Shown here in pieces: positions 1 through 8,952 of a stretch of 64,000 bases of DNA. The notes under the pieces are model-generated. The model searched no databases. It saw nothing but the letters and a program-made list of their open reading frames with translations, and was not told the DNA's origin. Numbering within the stretch: the stretch's first letter is position 1; every line of letters starts with the position of its first letter. The DNA is from Dyella halodurans (GTDB lineage Bacteria > Pseudomonadota > Gammaproteobacteria > Xanthomonadales > Rhodanobacteraceae), in contig NZ_JAPDPF010000005.1 of the NCBI RefSeq assembly GCF_026283925.1, positions 310,001 to 374,000 of the forward strand. The letters run 5' to 3'. A program made the translations under genes and the position numbers.

Positions 1-1283
1 CGACGCAGCACGTCGAGCGTGCGGTCGCCGATGCCGCGCGGCGGGGTGTTCACCGCGCGCTCGAACGCGGCATCGTCATGGCGATTGGACGACAGGCGCA
101 GGTAGGCCAGTGCGTCCTTGATTTCCGCGCGGTCGAAGAAGCGCTGGCCGCCATAGACGCGGAAGCGGATATCGCGCTGCATCAGCTGTTCCTCGAAATT
201 GCGCGACTGCGCATTCGAGCGATACAGGATGGCGCAATCGCGCGCATCGCCGTGTTCGGCAATGTACTCGCGGATGCGCTCGACCACGAAGCGCGCCTCG
301 TCCTGCTCGTTGTACGCCGCATACAGGGCGATGCGCTCGCCTTCGCCGCCATCGGTCCACAGCTGCTTGCCGAGGCGGCCGCCATTGCGCGCGATCACGC
401 TGTTGGCGGCCTTCAGGATGGTCGAGGTGGAGCGGTAGTTCTGTTCCAGCTTGATCGTCTTCGAGCCGGGGAAATCGCGCAGGAATTGCTGCACGTTTTC
501 CACCTTGGCGCCGCGCCAGCCGTAGATGGCCTGGTCGTCGTCGCCGACCACGAAGACCTGGCCGGTGTTGCCGGCAAGTACGCGGATCCAGGCGTACTGC
601 AGCGAGTTGGTGTCCTGGAATTCGTCGATCAGCAGATAGCGCCAGCGTTCGCGGTAGTGCTCGAGTACTTGCGGGTTGCGCAGCCACAGTTCGTGTGCAC
701 GCAGCAGCAGCTCGGCGAAATCGACCAGGCCGGCGCGGCGGCAGGCATCCTCGTAGGCCTGGTAGATCTGCACCAGGGTACGTGTCATCGGGTGATCGCG
801 ATGCTCGACATTGTCCGGTCGCTTGCCTTCGTCCTTCCAGCTGTTGATCTGCCAGGTCGCCTGGCGCGGCGGGAAGCGCGACTCGTCCAGCCCCAGTCCG
901 GTGATCACCCGCTTGACGATGCGCTGCTGGTCGTCCGCGTCGAGTATCTGGAAACCCTCGGGCAGCCCTGCCTCGCGCCAGTGACGGCGCAGCAGGCGAT
1001 GAGCGATGCCGTGGAAGGTGCCCACGGTGAGGCCTTGCGTACCGCCAGGGATCAGTTGATCCAGGCGCGCGCGCATCTCGCCGGCGGCCTTGTTGGTGAA
1101 GGTGACGGCAAGAATCGCCCACGGCGGCACCTGCTCAACCTGGGTGAGCCAGCCAATCCGGTGCGTGAGCACGCGGGTCTTGCCGGAGCCGGCGCCGGCG
1201 AGCACGAGGTAATGGCCGGGCGGGGCGCAGACCGCTTCGCGCTGCGCGTCGTTGAGCTTGTCGATCAGGTGCGAGACATCCAT
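1..1283 (-). CDS. uvrD: DNA helicase II UvrD, N-terminal part (cut by window edge)
   Basis: SF1 3'-to-5' DNA helicase of nucleotide excision and mismatch repair. The reading frame starts with MDVSHLIDKLNDAQREAV at 1283 and runs off the left edge, giving about 427 residues of a protein that is normally 720-740 residues long. Seen: the Q-motif region LNDAQREAV, Walker A GAGSGKT near residue 30, motif Ia TFTNKAAGEMR, and a FERAVNTPPRGIGDRT segment at the left edge that is typical of UvrD/Rep. An in-frame ATG lies three codons upstream (1292), but the MDVSH start matches the family better. Rep or PcrA are alternatives; the N-terminus favours UvrD. The first codon or two at the window edge cannot be placed exactly. 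Confidence 0.9.
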   Translation of the reverse strand, partial: MDVSHLIDKLNDAQREAVCAPPGHYLVLAGAGSGKTRVLTHRIGWLTQVEQVPPWAILAVTFTNKAAGEMRARLDQLIPGGTQGLTVGTFHGIAHRLLRRHWREAGLPEGFQILDADDQQRIVKRVITGLGLDESRFPPRQATWQINSWKDEGKRPDNVEHRDHPMTRTLVQIYQAYEDACRRAGLVDFAELLLRAHELWLRNPQVLEHYRERWRYLLIDEFQDTNSLQYAWIRVLAGNTGQVFVVGDDDQAIYGWRGAKVENVQQFLRDFPGSKTIKLEQNYRSTSTILKAANSVIARNGGRLGKQLWTDGGEGERIALYAAYNEQDEARFVVERIREYIAEHGDARDCAILYRSNAQSRNFEEQLMQRDIRFRVYGGQRFFDRAEIKDALAYLRLSSNRHDDAAFERAVNTPPRGIGDRTLDVLR

Positions 1284-1336
1284 CCGGAGCATTGTACCGG
1301 GGTGGTCAAGCGGCGGGCTTTTTGGGTGGGGAAGCG

Positions 1337-3322
1337 TCAGTAGTAGAGGTGCAGGCTCAGCAGGTGCCACGAGAAGGTAAACCACACGGCAACCAGGGAG
1401 GCCACCAACAACGCCAGGCTACCCAGCTTGCACCCCCAGCCATCCGGCTCACGCCACGCATGCCAGGCATTCATCGCCACGGCCATCGTGCCGAGACAGG
1501 CGAGCAGGCCGATCAGCTGCAGCAGGCGCAGGCGCGTGTCGAGCTGCGAGGTGCCGGTCTCCAGGCGCGGCAACATGAGCCACCAACCCGCAGCAAACAG
1601 CAGCTGCAGGATGGCGGTGACGCAGCTCAGGCGATACCAGCGCCCGGCCCAGTCCGACCACGCCACCGGTTTGTTCAGAACACGGCGCAGCAACACTGCA
1701 ACCGGCCACGACAGCGCAGCCAGGAGGAACACAGCGAGCACTCCACCCAGCAGCGGCTGCATACGCGTGGGCGACAGCCAGGCCGGCACCGGAAGAAAGA
1801 CCTGGGTTGGTGCGAGCTCATCGATGGAGATCCAGCGGACCCTGCCATCCTTTACCTCGGCGCCGAGATGGCTGCCGCTGGCGTCGTCGACCCAAAGATA
1901 CGGCTTCACTTCGCGCCAGTGCGCCGGGCCCACGAGCTGATCGAAGCCCGGCGTGCGCAACGTACCGTCAGCCGCCATGCCGACTTCCACCTGCGTAAAC
2001 AGATTGCGCAGCGAGCGGAAGTTGCTCACGGACATCTTGCTGCCCAGATAGCGGCCCACGATCACGGCACCGTGGGCGGGTGCGGTCGCCAGCGTGGGTT
2101 GCCTGATCTGCGGCAACGGCGGGAAATAGCGATCGGCAAAGCGATTCAGCAGTTGCCGCCGCAAGCCGCCATCGTCGGCACCATCGACCGAGACAAACAA
2201 GCCGACATGCGGTTGCCTGAACAGCGCCAACGCGCTGTGGAAGTAGCGGGTGTTGCTGGTCTGGCCGATGATGTCCTGGCCATGGCGGTCCAGGTGATAA
2301 AAGCCAAGGCCGATCGCCCGCAGTCCGGGCACGCTGGGGCGCGCGTAGCTGTGCATCTGCTGGACGGTTTCGCCGCGCAGGAGTTGGGCGTCGCCGACAC
2401 GGCCGTCCTGCAGATGGGCGATCATGAAGCGCGCCATGTCGTTGCCGCTGATCGACAACGCTCCCGCCGGAACCGCGGGCATCCATCCCGGCGGCAAAGG
2501 CGGCCCGTTGGGCGACAGGTAGCTTCCGGCCATGTCGGCCTGCAGCGAGGGCGGCAGCGGTTGCCTGAACGTCGCGTGCGTCATGCCCAGTGGCTGGAAG
2601 ATGTGTTGCTCGATGTACGTCTCGAACGGCACTCCGGATACGCGTTGCACGATATAGCCGGCCAGCGCGGCGCCGTAGTTCGAATACGCGGCCACCTCAC
2701 CGGCCGGGAAAATGCGTGCCGGTACCCAGCGCTTCAGCCACGCCTCGTTGCTGATCAGCGACGAGGCGTCAGGCACATACAGGTCTTTCACCACGTCCTC
2801 GAACCCGGCGGTATGCGTCATCAACTCGCGCAGCGTCACCGGCTTGCCGTCGCGCGACGGGATGCTGAAGTCGAGATAGCGATTGACGTCGGCATCCAGG
2901 TCGAGCTTGCCCTGCTCGACCAGTTGCATCACCGCGGTCGCGGTGAACAGCTTGGAGAGGGACCCCGCGCGGAACAGCGTCGTCGCAGGATCGACCGGTC
3001 GCTTCACCGCCACGTCGACATAGCCGTAACCCCTGGACCACAGGATGTCGCCGTCCTTGACCACCACGACCACCGCGCCAGCGATGGGCGCGCGCTTCAT
3101 CGCGTCGGCCACCAGCGGATCCAGCCAGGACGCGGCGTCGGCTGCGGTCAACTCGTTCGCGCCCAGCGGCATGGCCGTCGCGCGCTTTTGCTCCTTGATG
3201 GGCGTGATCTGGATCTGTGCCTGCGCGGCGACTTGCAGCGACATCACGCAGAGTGCCAGCAACGCGAGCAGCCGAAGGCGAATAGGGGCGCGTTCCCACG
3301 CGGCGCGTGCTGGCCTGCTCAT
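1337..3322 (-). CDS. Class C beta-lactamase-like serine hydrolase with C-terminal membrane helices
   Basis: Serine hydrolase of the beta-lactamase/CubicO/PBP4* superfamily, 661 residues, starting at MSRPARAAWERAPIRL; the frame is open further upstream but that part lacks coding character. A signal peptide (LRLLALLALCVMSLQVAAQA) precedes the catalytic domain. The SxxK motif lies in AGSLSKLFTATAVMQL and the YxN motif in AAYSNYGAALAGY. After the roughly 350-residue catalytic domain comes a domain of unknown role, and the last 150 residues hold several hydrophobic helices (for example GGVLAVFLLAALSWPVAVLL). The enzyme should act in the periplasm, anchored to the inner membrane, perhaps on peptidoglycan peptides or a D-amino acid substrate. 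The substrate cannot be read from sequence, and beta-lactam resistance should not be assumed. Confidence 0.82.
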   Translation of the reverse strand: MSRPARAAWERAPIRLRLLALLALCVMSLQVAAQAQIQITPIKEQKRATAMPLGANELTAADAASWLDPLVADAMKRAPIAGAVVVVVKDGDILWSRGYGYVDVAVKRPVDPATTLFRAGSLSKLFTATAVMQLVEQGKLDLDADVNRYLDFSIPSRDGKPVTLRELMTHTAGFEDVVKDLYVPDASSLISNEAWLKRWVPARIFPAGEVAAYSNYGAALAGYIVQRVSGVPFETYIEQHIFQPLGMTHATFRQPLPPSLQADMAGSYLSPNGPPLPPGWMPAVPAGALSISGNDMARFMIAHLQDGRVGDAQLLRGETVQQMHSYARPSVPGLRAIGLGFYHLDRHGQDIIGQTSNTRYFHSALALFRQPHVGLFVSVDGADDGGLRRQLLNRFADRYFPPLPQIRQPTLATAPAHGAVIVGRYLGSKMSVSNFRSLRNLFTQVEVGMAADGTLRTPGFDQLVGPAHWREVKPYLWVDDASGSHLGAEVKDGRVRWISIDELAPTQVFLPVPAWLSPTRMQPLLGGVLAVFLLAALSWPVAVLLRRVLNKPVAWSDWAGRWYRLSCVTAILQLLFAAGWWLMLPRLETGTSQLDTRLRLLQLIGLLACLGTMAVAMNAWHAWREPDGWGCKLGSLALLVASLVAVWFTFSWHLLSLHLYY

Positions 3323-3410
3323 CGTCCGGTTCCCATCAATGCGATCCGGCCAGTATGACGGGGGAGCCGTCGTGTTCGATGTCAACGCCGGACTGACGGG
3401 TAGGTACGAT

Positions 3411-3629
3411 TCAGCCTTTGCGCAGGAATCCGCCGAGCGCCAGCACCGCACCCACCACGATGGCGGCGATGCCCACCGATGGCGGCATCGTCTTGTCGTG
3501 CGTGGCGGTGATCTTGGCCGAACCGATCTGCACCAGCGTGTCGGTCTGCTGGTAGCTGCCATGGCCGAGCAGGACCCAGATACCCGCGGCGAGCAGGATG
3601 AGGCCGACAACGATCAGCAATGCGCGCAT
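3411..3629 (-). CDS. Small two-helix membrane protein
   Basis: 72-residue protein of unknown function. It has an N-terminal transmembrane helix (MRALLIVVGLILLAAGIWVL), a short polar stretch of about 25 residues, and a second helix (VGIAAIVVGAVLALGGFL) ending in RKG. A strong ribosome-binding site, AGGAGG, lies 5 bases before the ATG and supports the start. It is upstream of the serine hydrolase on the same strand with a gap of about 90 bases, so co-transcription is possible. The shape resembles DUF3185-type small membrane proteins, but no family assignment is claimed. Confidence 0.72.
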   Translation of the reverse strand: MRALLIVVGLILLAAGIWVLLGHGSYQQTDTLVQIGSAKITATHDKTMPPSVGIAAIVVGAVLALGGFLRKG

Positions 3630-3736
3630 GGAAGCCTCCTGTGGACGAGGCTCCGATCATAGGCGGGACGGGGGCAAGGGAAAAGTCGACGGCGGCACGA
3701 TGGAAGGCCGCCGTCGCTGGGGAAAGTCGATCGGTT

Positions 3737-5353
3737 TCAGCCGATGCGGGCGAACAGGGCACCGTGGCCCGGCAAGTTCAGCCGGCCGTTGCTCAGGTCA
3801 CCATGGGCAAGACCGTGGCCGTTGATCGGTATCGCCGCGTCCATGCCCGCGAGCGAGGTTTCGACCGCTTCATGGGACAGGTTGAAGGCAGCGAGCAAGG
3901 TGTCGTTGCCATGGCGACGGGTAAACGCCAGTACCGGCTCGGGCGTGTCGAGGAAGCGGATATCACCCCAACGCAAGGCCGGTTGCGACTTGCGCCACGT
4001 CATGAAGGCGCGGAAACCATTCAGCGCGGAGTGCGGCTCGGCGTCCTGCAGCGCCACGGCCAGCGCGCGATGCTCGGCCGGCACCGGCAGCCACGGTTCG
4101 CCCACGCTGAAACCGGCGTTGACGCCGTCGTTCCAGGGGATCGGCGTGCGGCAGCCATCGCGGCCCTTGAAGGTGGGCCAGAACGTGATGCCGTAGGGAT
4201 CCTGCAGGTCTTCATAAGGCACGTTGGCTTCGGTGAGGCCGAGTTCTTCGCCCTGGTACACGCATACCGAGCCGCGCAGCGAGCAGACCATCGCGCTCAG
4301 CATATTGGCCAGGCGCACCGACGCGTCGCCATTGCCCCAGCGACTGAGCACGCGCTCCACGTCGTGATTGGAGATGGCCCAGCACGGCCAGCCCTCGAGC
4401 ATCTGCGCTTCAAGGTTCTGCACCGTGCTGCGGATGTAGGCGGCGTTGAAGTCGTTGGTAAGCAGCTCGAAGCTGTAACCCATGTGCAGGCGGCGGCCGC
4501 TGGTGTATTCGGCGGTGGTCGCCAGCGAATCCTCCGAGGAGATTTCGCCGATCGCCGCGACGTCCTGGTAGCGATCCATCAACGCACGCAGGTCTTCCAG
4601 GAACGCGAGGTTCTCCGGTCGCGTGTTGTTGTAGTAGTGGTACTGGAACGCGTACGGATTGTCCGGGCTGAAGCCCCGGCCCACGCGCTTGTCGGCGGGC
4701 TTGGGCGGGTTATCGCGCAGCTCACGGTCGTGGTAGCAGAAGTTGATCGCGTCGAGGCGCAAGCCATCCACGCCCTTGTCCAGCCAGAACTGCACGTTAT
4801 CGAGCACCGATTGGCGCACGTCCGGGTTGTAGAAGTTGAGGTCCGGCTGCGAGGTCAGGAAGTTGTGCAGGTAGTACTGGCCGCGGCGCGGTTCCCACTG
4901 CCAGGCGCAGCCGCCAAACAGCGACAGCCAGTTGTTCGGCGGGGTGCCGTCGTCCTTCGCGTCGGCCCAGACATACCAGTCGGCCTTCGGGTTGTCGCGG
5001 CTTTCACGGCTTTCCTTGAACCAGGCGTGCTCGTTCGAGGTATGGCTGAGCACCTGGTCAATCATCACCTTCAGGCCCAGCTGGTGTGCCTTGGCGAGCA
5101 GGCGATCGAAGTCGTCCAGCGTGCCGAACAGCGGGTCGACATCGCGGTAGTCGGCGATGTCATAGCCGAAATCGGCCATCGGCGAGCGGAAGAACGGCGC
5201 GATCCAGATTGCATCCACGCCCAGTCCAGCCACGTAATCGAGCTTGTCGATGATGCCCGGCAGGTCACCAACGCCATCGCCGTTGGTGTCCATGAAGCTG
5301 CGTGGATAGATCTGATAGGTGACGGCCCCTCGCCACCACGGTGCATCACTCAT
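3737..5353 (-). CDS. Cytoplasmic GH13 alpha-glucosidase
   Basis: Glycoside hydrolase family 13 exo-alpha-glucosidase (oligo-1,6-/alpha-1,4-glucosidase type, closest in memory to the Xanthomonas and Halomonas GH13_23 enzymes), 538 residues from MSDAPWWRGAVTYQIYPRSF. There is no signal peptide, so it should release glucose inside the cell. Conserved regions: I, DQVLSH (D99, H104); II, GLRLDAINF with nucleophile D201; III, IGEISSED with acid/base E270; IV, ISNHDVERV. The (beta/alpha)8 barrel is followed by a short beta domain. It is divergent from the TonB-receptor operon, and an operator-like palindrome at 5459-5472 lies about 110 bases before its start, so joint control with the rest of the locus is likely. 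The longer open frame upstream is rejected because family homology begins at MSDAPWW. Confidence 0.93.
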   Translation of the reverse strand: MSDAPWWRGAVTYQIYPRSFMDTNGDGVGDLPGIIDKLDYVAGLGVDAIWIAPFFRSPMADFGYDIADYRDVDPLFGTLDDFDRLLAKAHQLGLKVMIDQVLSHTSNEHAWFKESRESRDNPKADWYVWADAKDDGTPPNNWLSLFGGCAWQWEPRRGQYYLHNFLTSQPDLNFYNPDVRQSVLDNVQFWLDKGVDGLRLDAINFCYHDRELRDNPPKPADKRVGRGFSPDNPYAFQYHYYNNTRPENLAFLEDLRALMDRYQDVAAIGEISSEDSLATTAEYTSGRRLHMGYSFELLTNDFNAAYIRSTVQNLEAQMLEGWPCWAISNHDVERVLSRWGNGDASVRLANMLSAMVCSLRGSVCVYQGEELGLTEANVPYEDLQDPYGITFWPTFKGRDGCRTPIPWNDGVNAGFSVGEPWLPVPAEHRALAVALQDAEPHSALNGFRAFMTWRKSQPALRWGDIRFLDTPEPVLAFTRRHGNDTLLAAFNLSHEAVETSLAGMDAAIPINGHGLAHGDLSNGRLNLPGHGALFARIG

Positions 5354-5458
5354 GTCGCATTCCCGATGTTTCCGCCCAATGCCCGCGTCGCGAAGACCCG
5401 TGGCCAGCCCGAAGCGCGGGGGCAGCTTAAACGCAGAGCGGTGACGCAATGATTTGAC

Positions 5459-5472
5459 TGCATACGTATTCA
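5459..5472. promoter_or_regulatory. LacI-type operator copy 1
   Basis: TGCATACGTATTCA, an imperfect palindrome centred on a CG step as in LacI-family operators. It is the exact reverse complement of the copy at 5685-5698. It lies on the alpha-glucosidase side of the divergent region. The likely binder is the LacI-family protein encoded at 18436-19470; this is inferred from gene neighbourhood. Confidence 0.72.
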
Positions 5473-5684
5473 AAAAAGCACGATATTGCGGCGCAGCAGG
5501 ACTCGGGAGGATCTTCGTGCAGCGAAAAAAATTGCGCGTATCACGGCGCGTGAGCGCGCGAAAAAGCCGCACAGATAAGGCACGCAAGGCGATTGGCGGT
5601 GGCATGCGGCGCGCGCGGAAGTGGGTGCTGCGAGGGCCGTGAACCGTTATCATTTTGTCAAAGGTGCACAAAAAAACGCGGTAA

Positions 5685-5698
5685 TGAATACGTATGCA
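5685..5698. promoter_or_regulatory. LacI-type operator copy 2
   Basis: TGAATACGTATGCA, an imperfect palindrome with central ATACGTAT. It lies on the TonB-receptor side, 158 bases before the GTG start. The centres of the two copies are 226 bp apart, about 21.5 helical turns, a distance at which a tetrameric LacI-type repressor could form a DNA loop. Confidence 0.72.
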
Positions 5699-5855
5699 TA
5701 GACCTGTTCGCGTTTTGGCGCAGCCCTACCATGGCCGCCACGCGACTGGGCCCTCCGAGCATCGGCATGCACTGGCGCGTAGCCCGCAGCAGTCTGTGGG
5801 GACTGTTGCGGCAACTACATAACAAGCAAGTGCAAACCCGTGGGAGGGGAAGACG

Positions 5856-8771
5856 GTGATACTGAAACGTAATGTGCTGGCCCTGGCGCTGGCGTCCGGC
5901 CTTTGTTTTACCGCCGGCATTCAAGCAGCGCCGGTTGATACGGGTGCGACGGCCGGTGGTTCCGCTGCCAATACGGGCACGGCCAACGACCAGACCACGC
6001 CCGCGTCTGCGCAGCAGACCGACCAGAGCAAGAAGGACAACAAGTCGGCTGACCAGTCCAAGCAGACTGAAGATCAGCAGCTGGCCAAGAGCCTGTCCAC
6101 CATCACGGTGACCGGTTTCAACCAGGGCATGGAGCGGTCGATCGACTACCAGCGCTACGCCGACACCATCCAGAACGTCATCACCTCGGCCGATATCGGT
6201 GGTCTTCCCGACCAGTCGATCGCCGACGCGTTGACGCGCCTGCCGGGCGTCTCGGCCGAGCGCATTGCCGGCCAGGCCTCGCAGATCAATATCCGCGGCC
6301 TGTCGGGCAACTTCATCCAGACCACGCTCGATGGTCGCGAGCAGCCGTCGACCAGCGGCAGCAACTACATCAACTTCGACCAGTACCCGTCCGAGCTGAT
6401 CAACATGGCCACGGTGTACAAGTCCTCGCAGGCTTCGCTGGTCACTGGCGGCGTGGGCGGCACCATCGCGCTGCAGACGGCGAACCCGCTGAACGCTCCG
6501 CAGGACCAGACGCTCAACGTCGACGCACGCGGCAGCTACAACGGCCAGGCGCATGACGTCGCCGGCGCCAACGCGCTCGGCTATCGCCTGAGCGTGGCCT
6601 ACCAGGGCAAGTTCCTCGACAACACGCTCGGCGTCGGCATCGGCGTCGCGCAGATGTACCAGCCGCACGTGGCCGAGCAGTTCGTGGGCGAGGCCTCCGA
6701 TGGCACGCTTTACCAGGTCACGCCGTCGCAGCAGGGCTACCTGACGCAGGGCATCCAGCTGCAGCAGAACGGCGGCACCGAGCGTCGCACGGGCTACCTG
6801 ACGACGATCGTGTGGAAGCCCACCGACGAACTGCAAGTGACCGCAGACAGCTTCTTCTCGAAGTTCAACAACAGCTCGTTCGGTTACGGTTTCCGCTCGC
6901 AGAACTTCTACGGCAATAACGCCACCATCACCAACCCGGTGTTCAGCTCGCTGGGTACCATGATCGGTGGCACGGTGAGCAGCAATCCGCCGGGCGTTGG
7001 TGGCGACCAGTTCTCCAACGAGACCACGGCCGACAACTACTCCGCGACCACCTATGTGTTCTCCGGTGGCCTGAACGCGAAGTGGGATCACGATCGTTGG
7101 CATGTCGAAGCCGATGCGTCGATGTCGCGCGCGTCGAGCAACGAGATCAACGTCGATACCACGGCTGACCCGTACAGCGGCCTGGGCACCGCCAACCCGC
7201 AGCTGATGTCGCAGCAGGTGACCTATGCGCTGGCTGGTCGCCAGATCGGTACGGCGTCGTTCGCCAATCCGGGCATCTATACCAACCTCAACGACCTGGC
7301 CTTGTCGCGCTACGGTGTGTATCCGTACATCTATCACGACAAGATGAAGGCCTTCCGCACCAGCGTGAAGTACGACCTGCCGAACAGCTCGTGGCTGTCG
7401 GGGCTGGAAGCGGGCGTCTACATCAACAACCACGATTACCAGGCCGATCGCGAAGTCTACGTTTACGGCTCGGAGTGGAACACCTCGCCGGTGGCTGGCC
7501 AGCCGCCGCTGACCATCCCCAGCAGCGATGCATCGCTGCGCTGCTGGAAGGGTAATTTCTCCGGCTTCCCCTGCTTTATGCAGCTGAATGGTTCGGCCAT
7601 CCTTGCGTCGCATGGCATCACGGCCACGCCGGTGAAGGACTGGAACAACAGCTGGTCGGAAATCCAGAGCGGCTCGGTGGACGAAAAGACCCGCGACCTG
7701 TTCTTCATGGCCGATATCGATGCGCAGGTGTTCGGGCATGAGCTGACCGGCAATGCCGGCGTGCGTGTCTCGCACCAGTCGCAGTACAGCACCGGCCTGC
7801 AGCAGGTGGGTAATGGCGCCGGCGTGCCGATCGCTGACGGTTACGGCGTGATCAGCACCGACTATGCCCCGCTCACCGTCGGCAAGACCTATACCGACTG
7901 GCTGCCGTCGATGAACCTGATCTATCACCTGACCGACGACGATCAGATGCGCTTCTCGGTGGCCAAGGTGCTGTCGCGTCCGCCGATCGACAAGATGCTG
8001 GCGGGTGCCGGTTCGTGGGTGTCCAACGGCCAGTACAACGTGTGGGGCGGTACCAGCCCGCTGCTGGACCCGCTGCGCGCGACCCAGTACGACCTGGGCT
8101 ATGAGCACTACTTTGACGATTCGTCGGGTGCGGTCACCGCGGGTGTGTTCTACAAGCACATCCAGTCGTTCATCCAGAGCGTGACTTACGACAACTATGA
8201 CTTCGCCGCGGCCGGTATCCCCGTGCCGATCGATCCGACCACCGGCAAGCCGTACCTCAATGGCCAGTTCCAGACGGCGTACAACGCCCAGGGCGGCAAC
8301 GTTCGTGGTCTCGAGCTCGCCGCTTCGAAGAACAAGTTCCTGCCGGGTATCTGGGCTGGCCTGGGTGTGCAGGCGAACTTCGCCTTGACCTCGAGCACGG
8401 TGAGCAACCCGACCAACCTCGGTGGTCCGACCACCTACGTCGGCCTGCCGGGCCTGTCGAAGCGTGTGGCCAGCGCGGCGGTGTTCTACGACTACGGTCC
8501 GTTCTCGGCCCGCGTGTCCGGCAACTACCGTTCGTCGTTCCTGTCCGATTCGCAGATCGCAGTGAGCAACCAGCTGGTGACGTTTGCGGCGGAGACAGTG
8601 TACGACTTCCAGGCGTCGTACAACATCACCCAGCAGCTGAGCGTCGTCTATCAGATGCTCAACATGACGAACGAGCCGACGCGCACCTACTTCGGCGGCA
8701 ATCCCCAGCAGACCGGCACGATCCAGTACTTCGGTCGTACCAGCTACCTGGGCCTCAACCTGAAGCTGTAA
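5856..8771 (+). CDS. TonB-dependent receptor for alpha-glucans/maltodextrins
   Basis: Outer-membrane TonB-dependent transporter of the Xanthomonas/Caulobacter carbohydrate type (TIGR01782-like), 971 residues. It starts at a GTG (MILKRNVLALALASGLCF) with GGGAGGGGAAG 3-13 bases upstream. A signal peptide is followed by a Gln/Thr/Asp/Lys-rich linker to about residue 80, then a TonB-box-like TITVTGF, the plug domain (IADALTRLPGVSAERI, INIRGL) and a long beta-barrel ending in SYLGLNLKL. It heads the rightward operon of secreted glycosidases plus MFS porter, and the pair of operators lies upstream, so its substrate is most likely a maltodextrin, isomalto-oligosaccharide or similar alpha-glucan. The exact ligand is inferred from neighbours only. 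Confidence 0.9.
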   Translation: MILKRNVLALALASGLCFTAGIQAAPVDTGATAGGSAANTGTANDQTTPASAQQTDQSKKDNKSADQSKQTEDQQLAKSLSTITVTGFNQGMERSIDYQRYADTIQNVITSADIGGLPDQSIADALTRLPGVSAERIAGQASQINIRGLSGNFIQTTLDGREQPSTSGSNYINFDQYPSELINMATVYKSSQASLVTGGVGGTIALQTANPLNAPQDQTLNVDARGSYNGQAHDVAGANALGYRLSVAYQGKFLDNTLGVGIGVAQMYQPHVAEQFVGEASDGTLYQVTPSQQGYLTQGIQLQQNGGTERRTGYLTTIVWKPTDELQVTADSFFSKFNNSSFGYGFRSQNFYGNNATITNPVFSSLGTMIGGTVSSNPPGVGGDQFSNETTADNYSATTYVFSGGLNAKWDHDRWHVEADASMSRASSNEINVDTTADPYSGLGTANPQLMSQQVTYALAGRQIGTASFANPGIYTNLNDLALSRYGVYPYIYHDKMKAFRTSVKYDLPNSSWLSGLEAGVYINNHDYQADREVYVYGSEWNTSPVAGQPPLTIPSSDASLRCWKGNFSGFPCFMQLNGSAILASHGITATPVKDWNNSWSEIQSGSVDEKTRDLFFMADIDAQVFGHELTGNAGVRVSHQSQYSTGLQQVGNGAGVPIADGYGVISTDYAPLTVGKTYTDWLPSMNLIYHLTDDDQMRFSVAKVLSRPPIDKMLAGAGSWVSNGQYNVWGGTSPLLDPLRATQYDLGYEHYFDDSSGAVTAGVFYKHIQSFIQSVTYDNYDFAAAGIPVPIDPTTGKPYLNGQFQTAYNAQGGNVRGLELAASKNKFLPGIWAGLGVQANFALTSSTVSNPTNLGGPTTYVGLPGLSKRVASAAVFYDYGPFSARVSGNYRSSFLSDSQIAVSNQLVTFAAETVYDFQASYNITQQLSVVYQMLNMTNEPTRTYFGGNPQQTGTIQYFGRTSYLGLNLKL

Positions 8772-8777
8772 TCCTAG

Positions 8778-8813
8778 ATCGCGCCGGCGCCTCCGCAAGG
8801 AGCGCCGGCGCGA
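8778..8813 (+). other. Strong GC hairpin between receptor and enzyme genes
   Basis: Inverted repeat of about 16 bp with one bulged C and a GCAA tetraloop (ATCGCGCCGGCGC paired with GCGCCGGCGCGAT, inner CTCC paired with GGAG). It starts 7 bases after the receptor stop codon and is not followed by a T-run, so it is not a classical terminator. It could protect the upstream receptor mRNA from 3' exonucleases or attenuate read-through into the enzymes. Confidence 0.6.
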
Positions 8814-8952
8814 TGCCTTAGGGGCTTTGCTACCGCAAGGATGCAAGGCACCGGCACACCGCGAGGCCTGGCGTGGCGGTTACCGGCCCCGGCGATGGCC
8901 GCGTCCGCGTACCGATCCGTCGATGGCCTGCGGCCCTCGAATGGAGCAAGGC

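Larger units (their letters stand above)
5354..5855. promoter_or_regulatory. Divergent promoter region of the alpha-glucan locus
   Basis: This 502-base gap separates the leftward alpha-glucosidase from the rightward TonB-receptor operon. It is locally AT-richer than the flanks (around 5460-5540 and 5640-5710) and holds two copies of one operator-like palindrome, one near each end of that stretch. No convincing coding frame is present. Exact -35 and -10 boxes could not be fixed by eye. Confidence 0.75.

Noticed and set aside
1337..3322. A beta-lactam resistance gene
   Set aside because: SxxK and YxN motifs are shared by many esterases and peptidases; the additional domains and membrane helices do not match dedicated AmpC enzymes.
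3620..5452. A 610-codon open frame antisense to the GH13 alpha-glucosidase
   Set aside because: The minus strand has all four GH13 regions; the plus frame has no family feature.
5658..8846. A 1062-codon open frame antisense to the TonB receptor
   Set aside because: High-GC codon bias keeps the opposite frame open. The sense strand has a signal peptide, plug and barrel motifs and a ribosome-binding site, and the antisense product is His/Arg/Val-rich without any domain.
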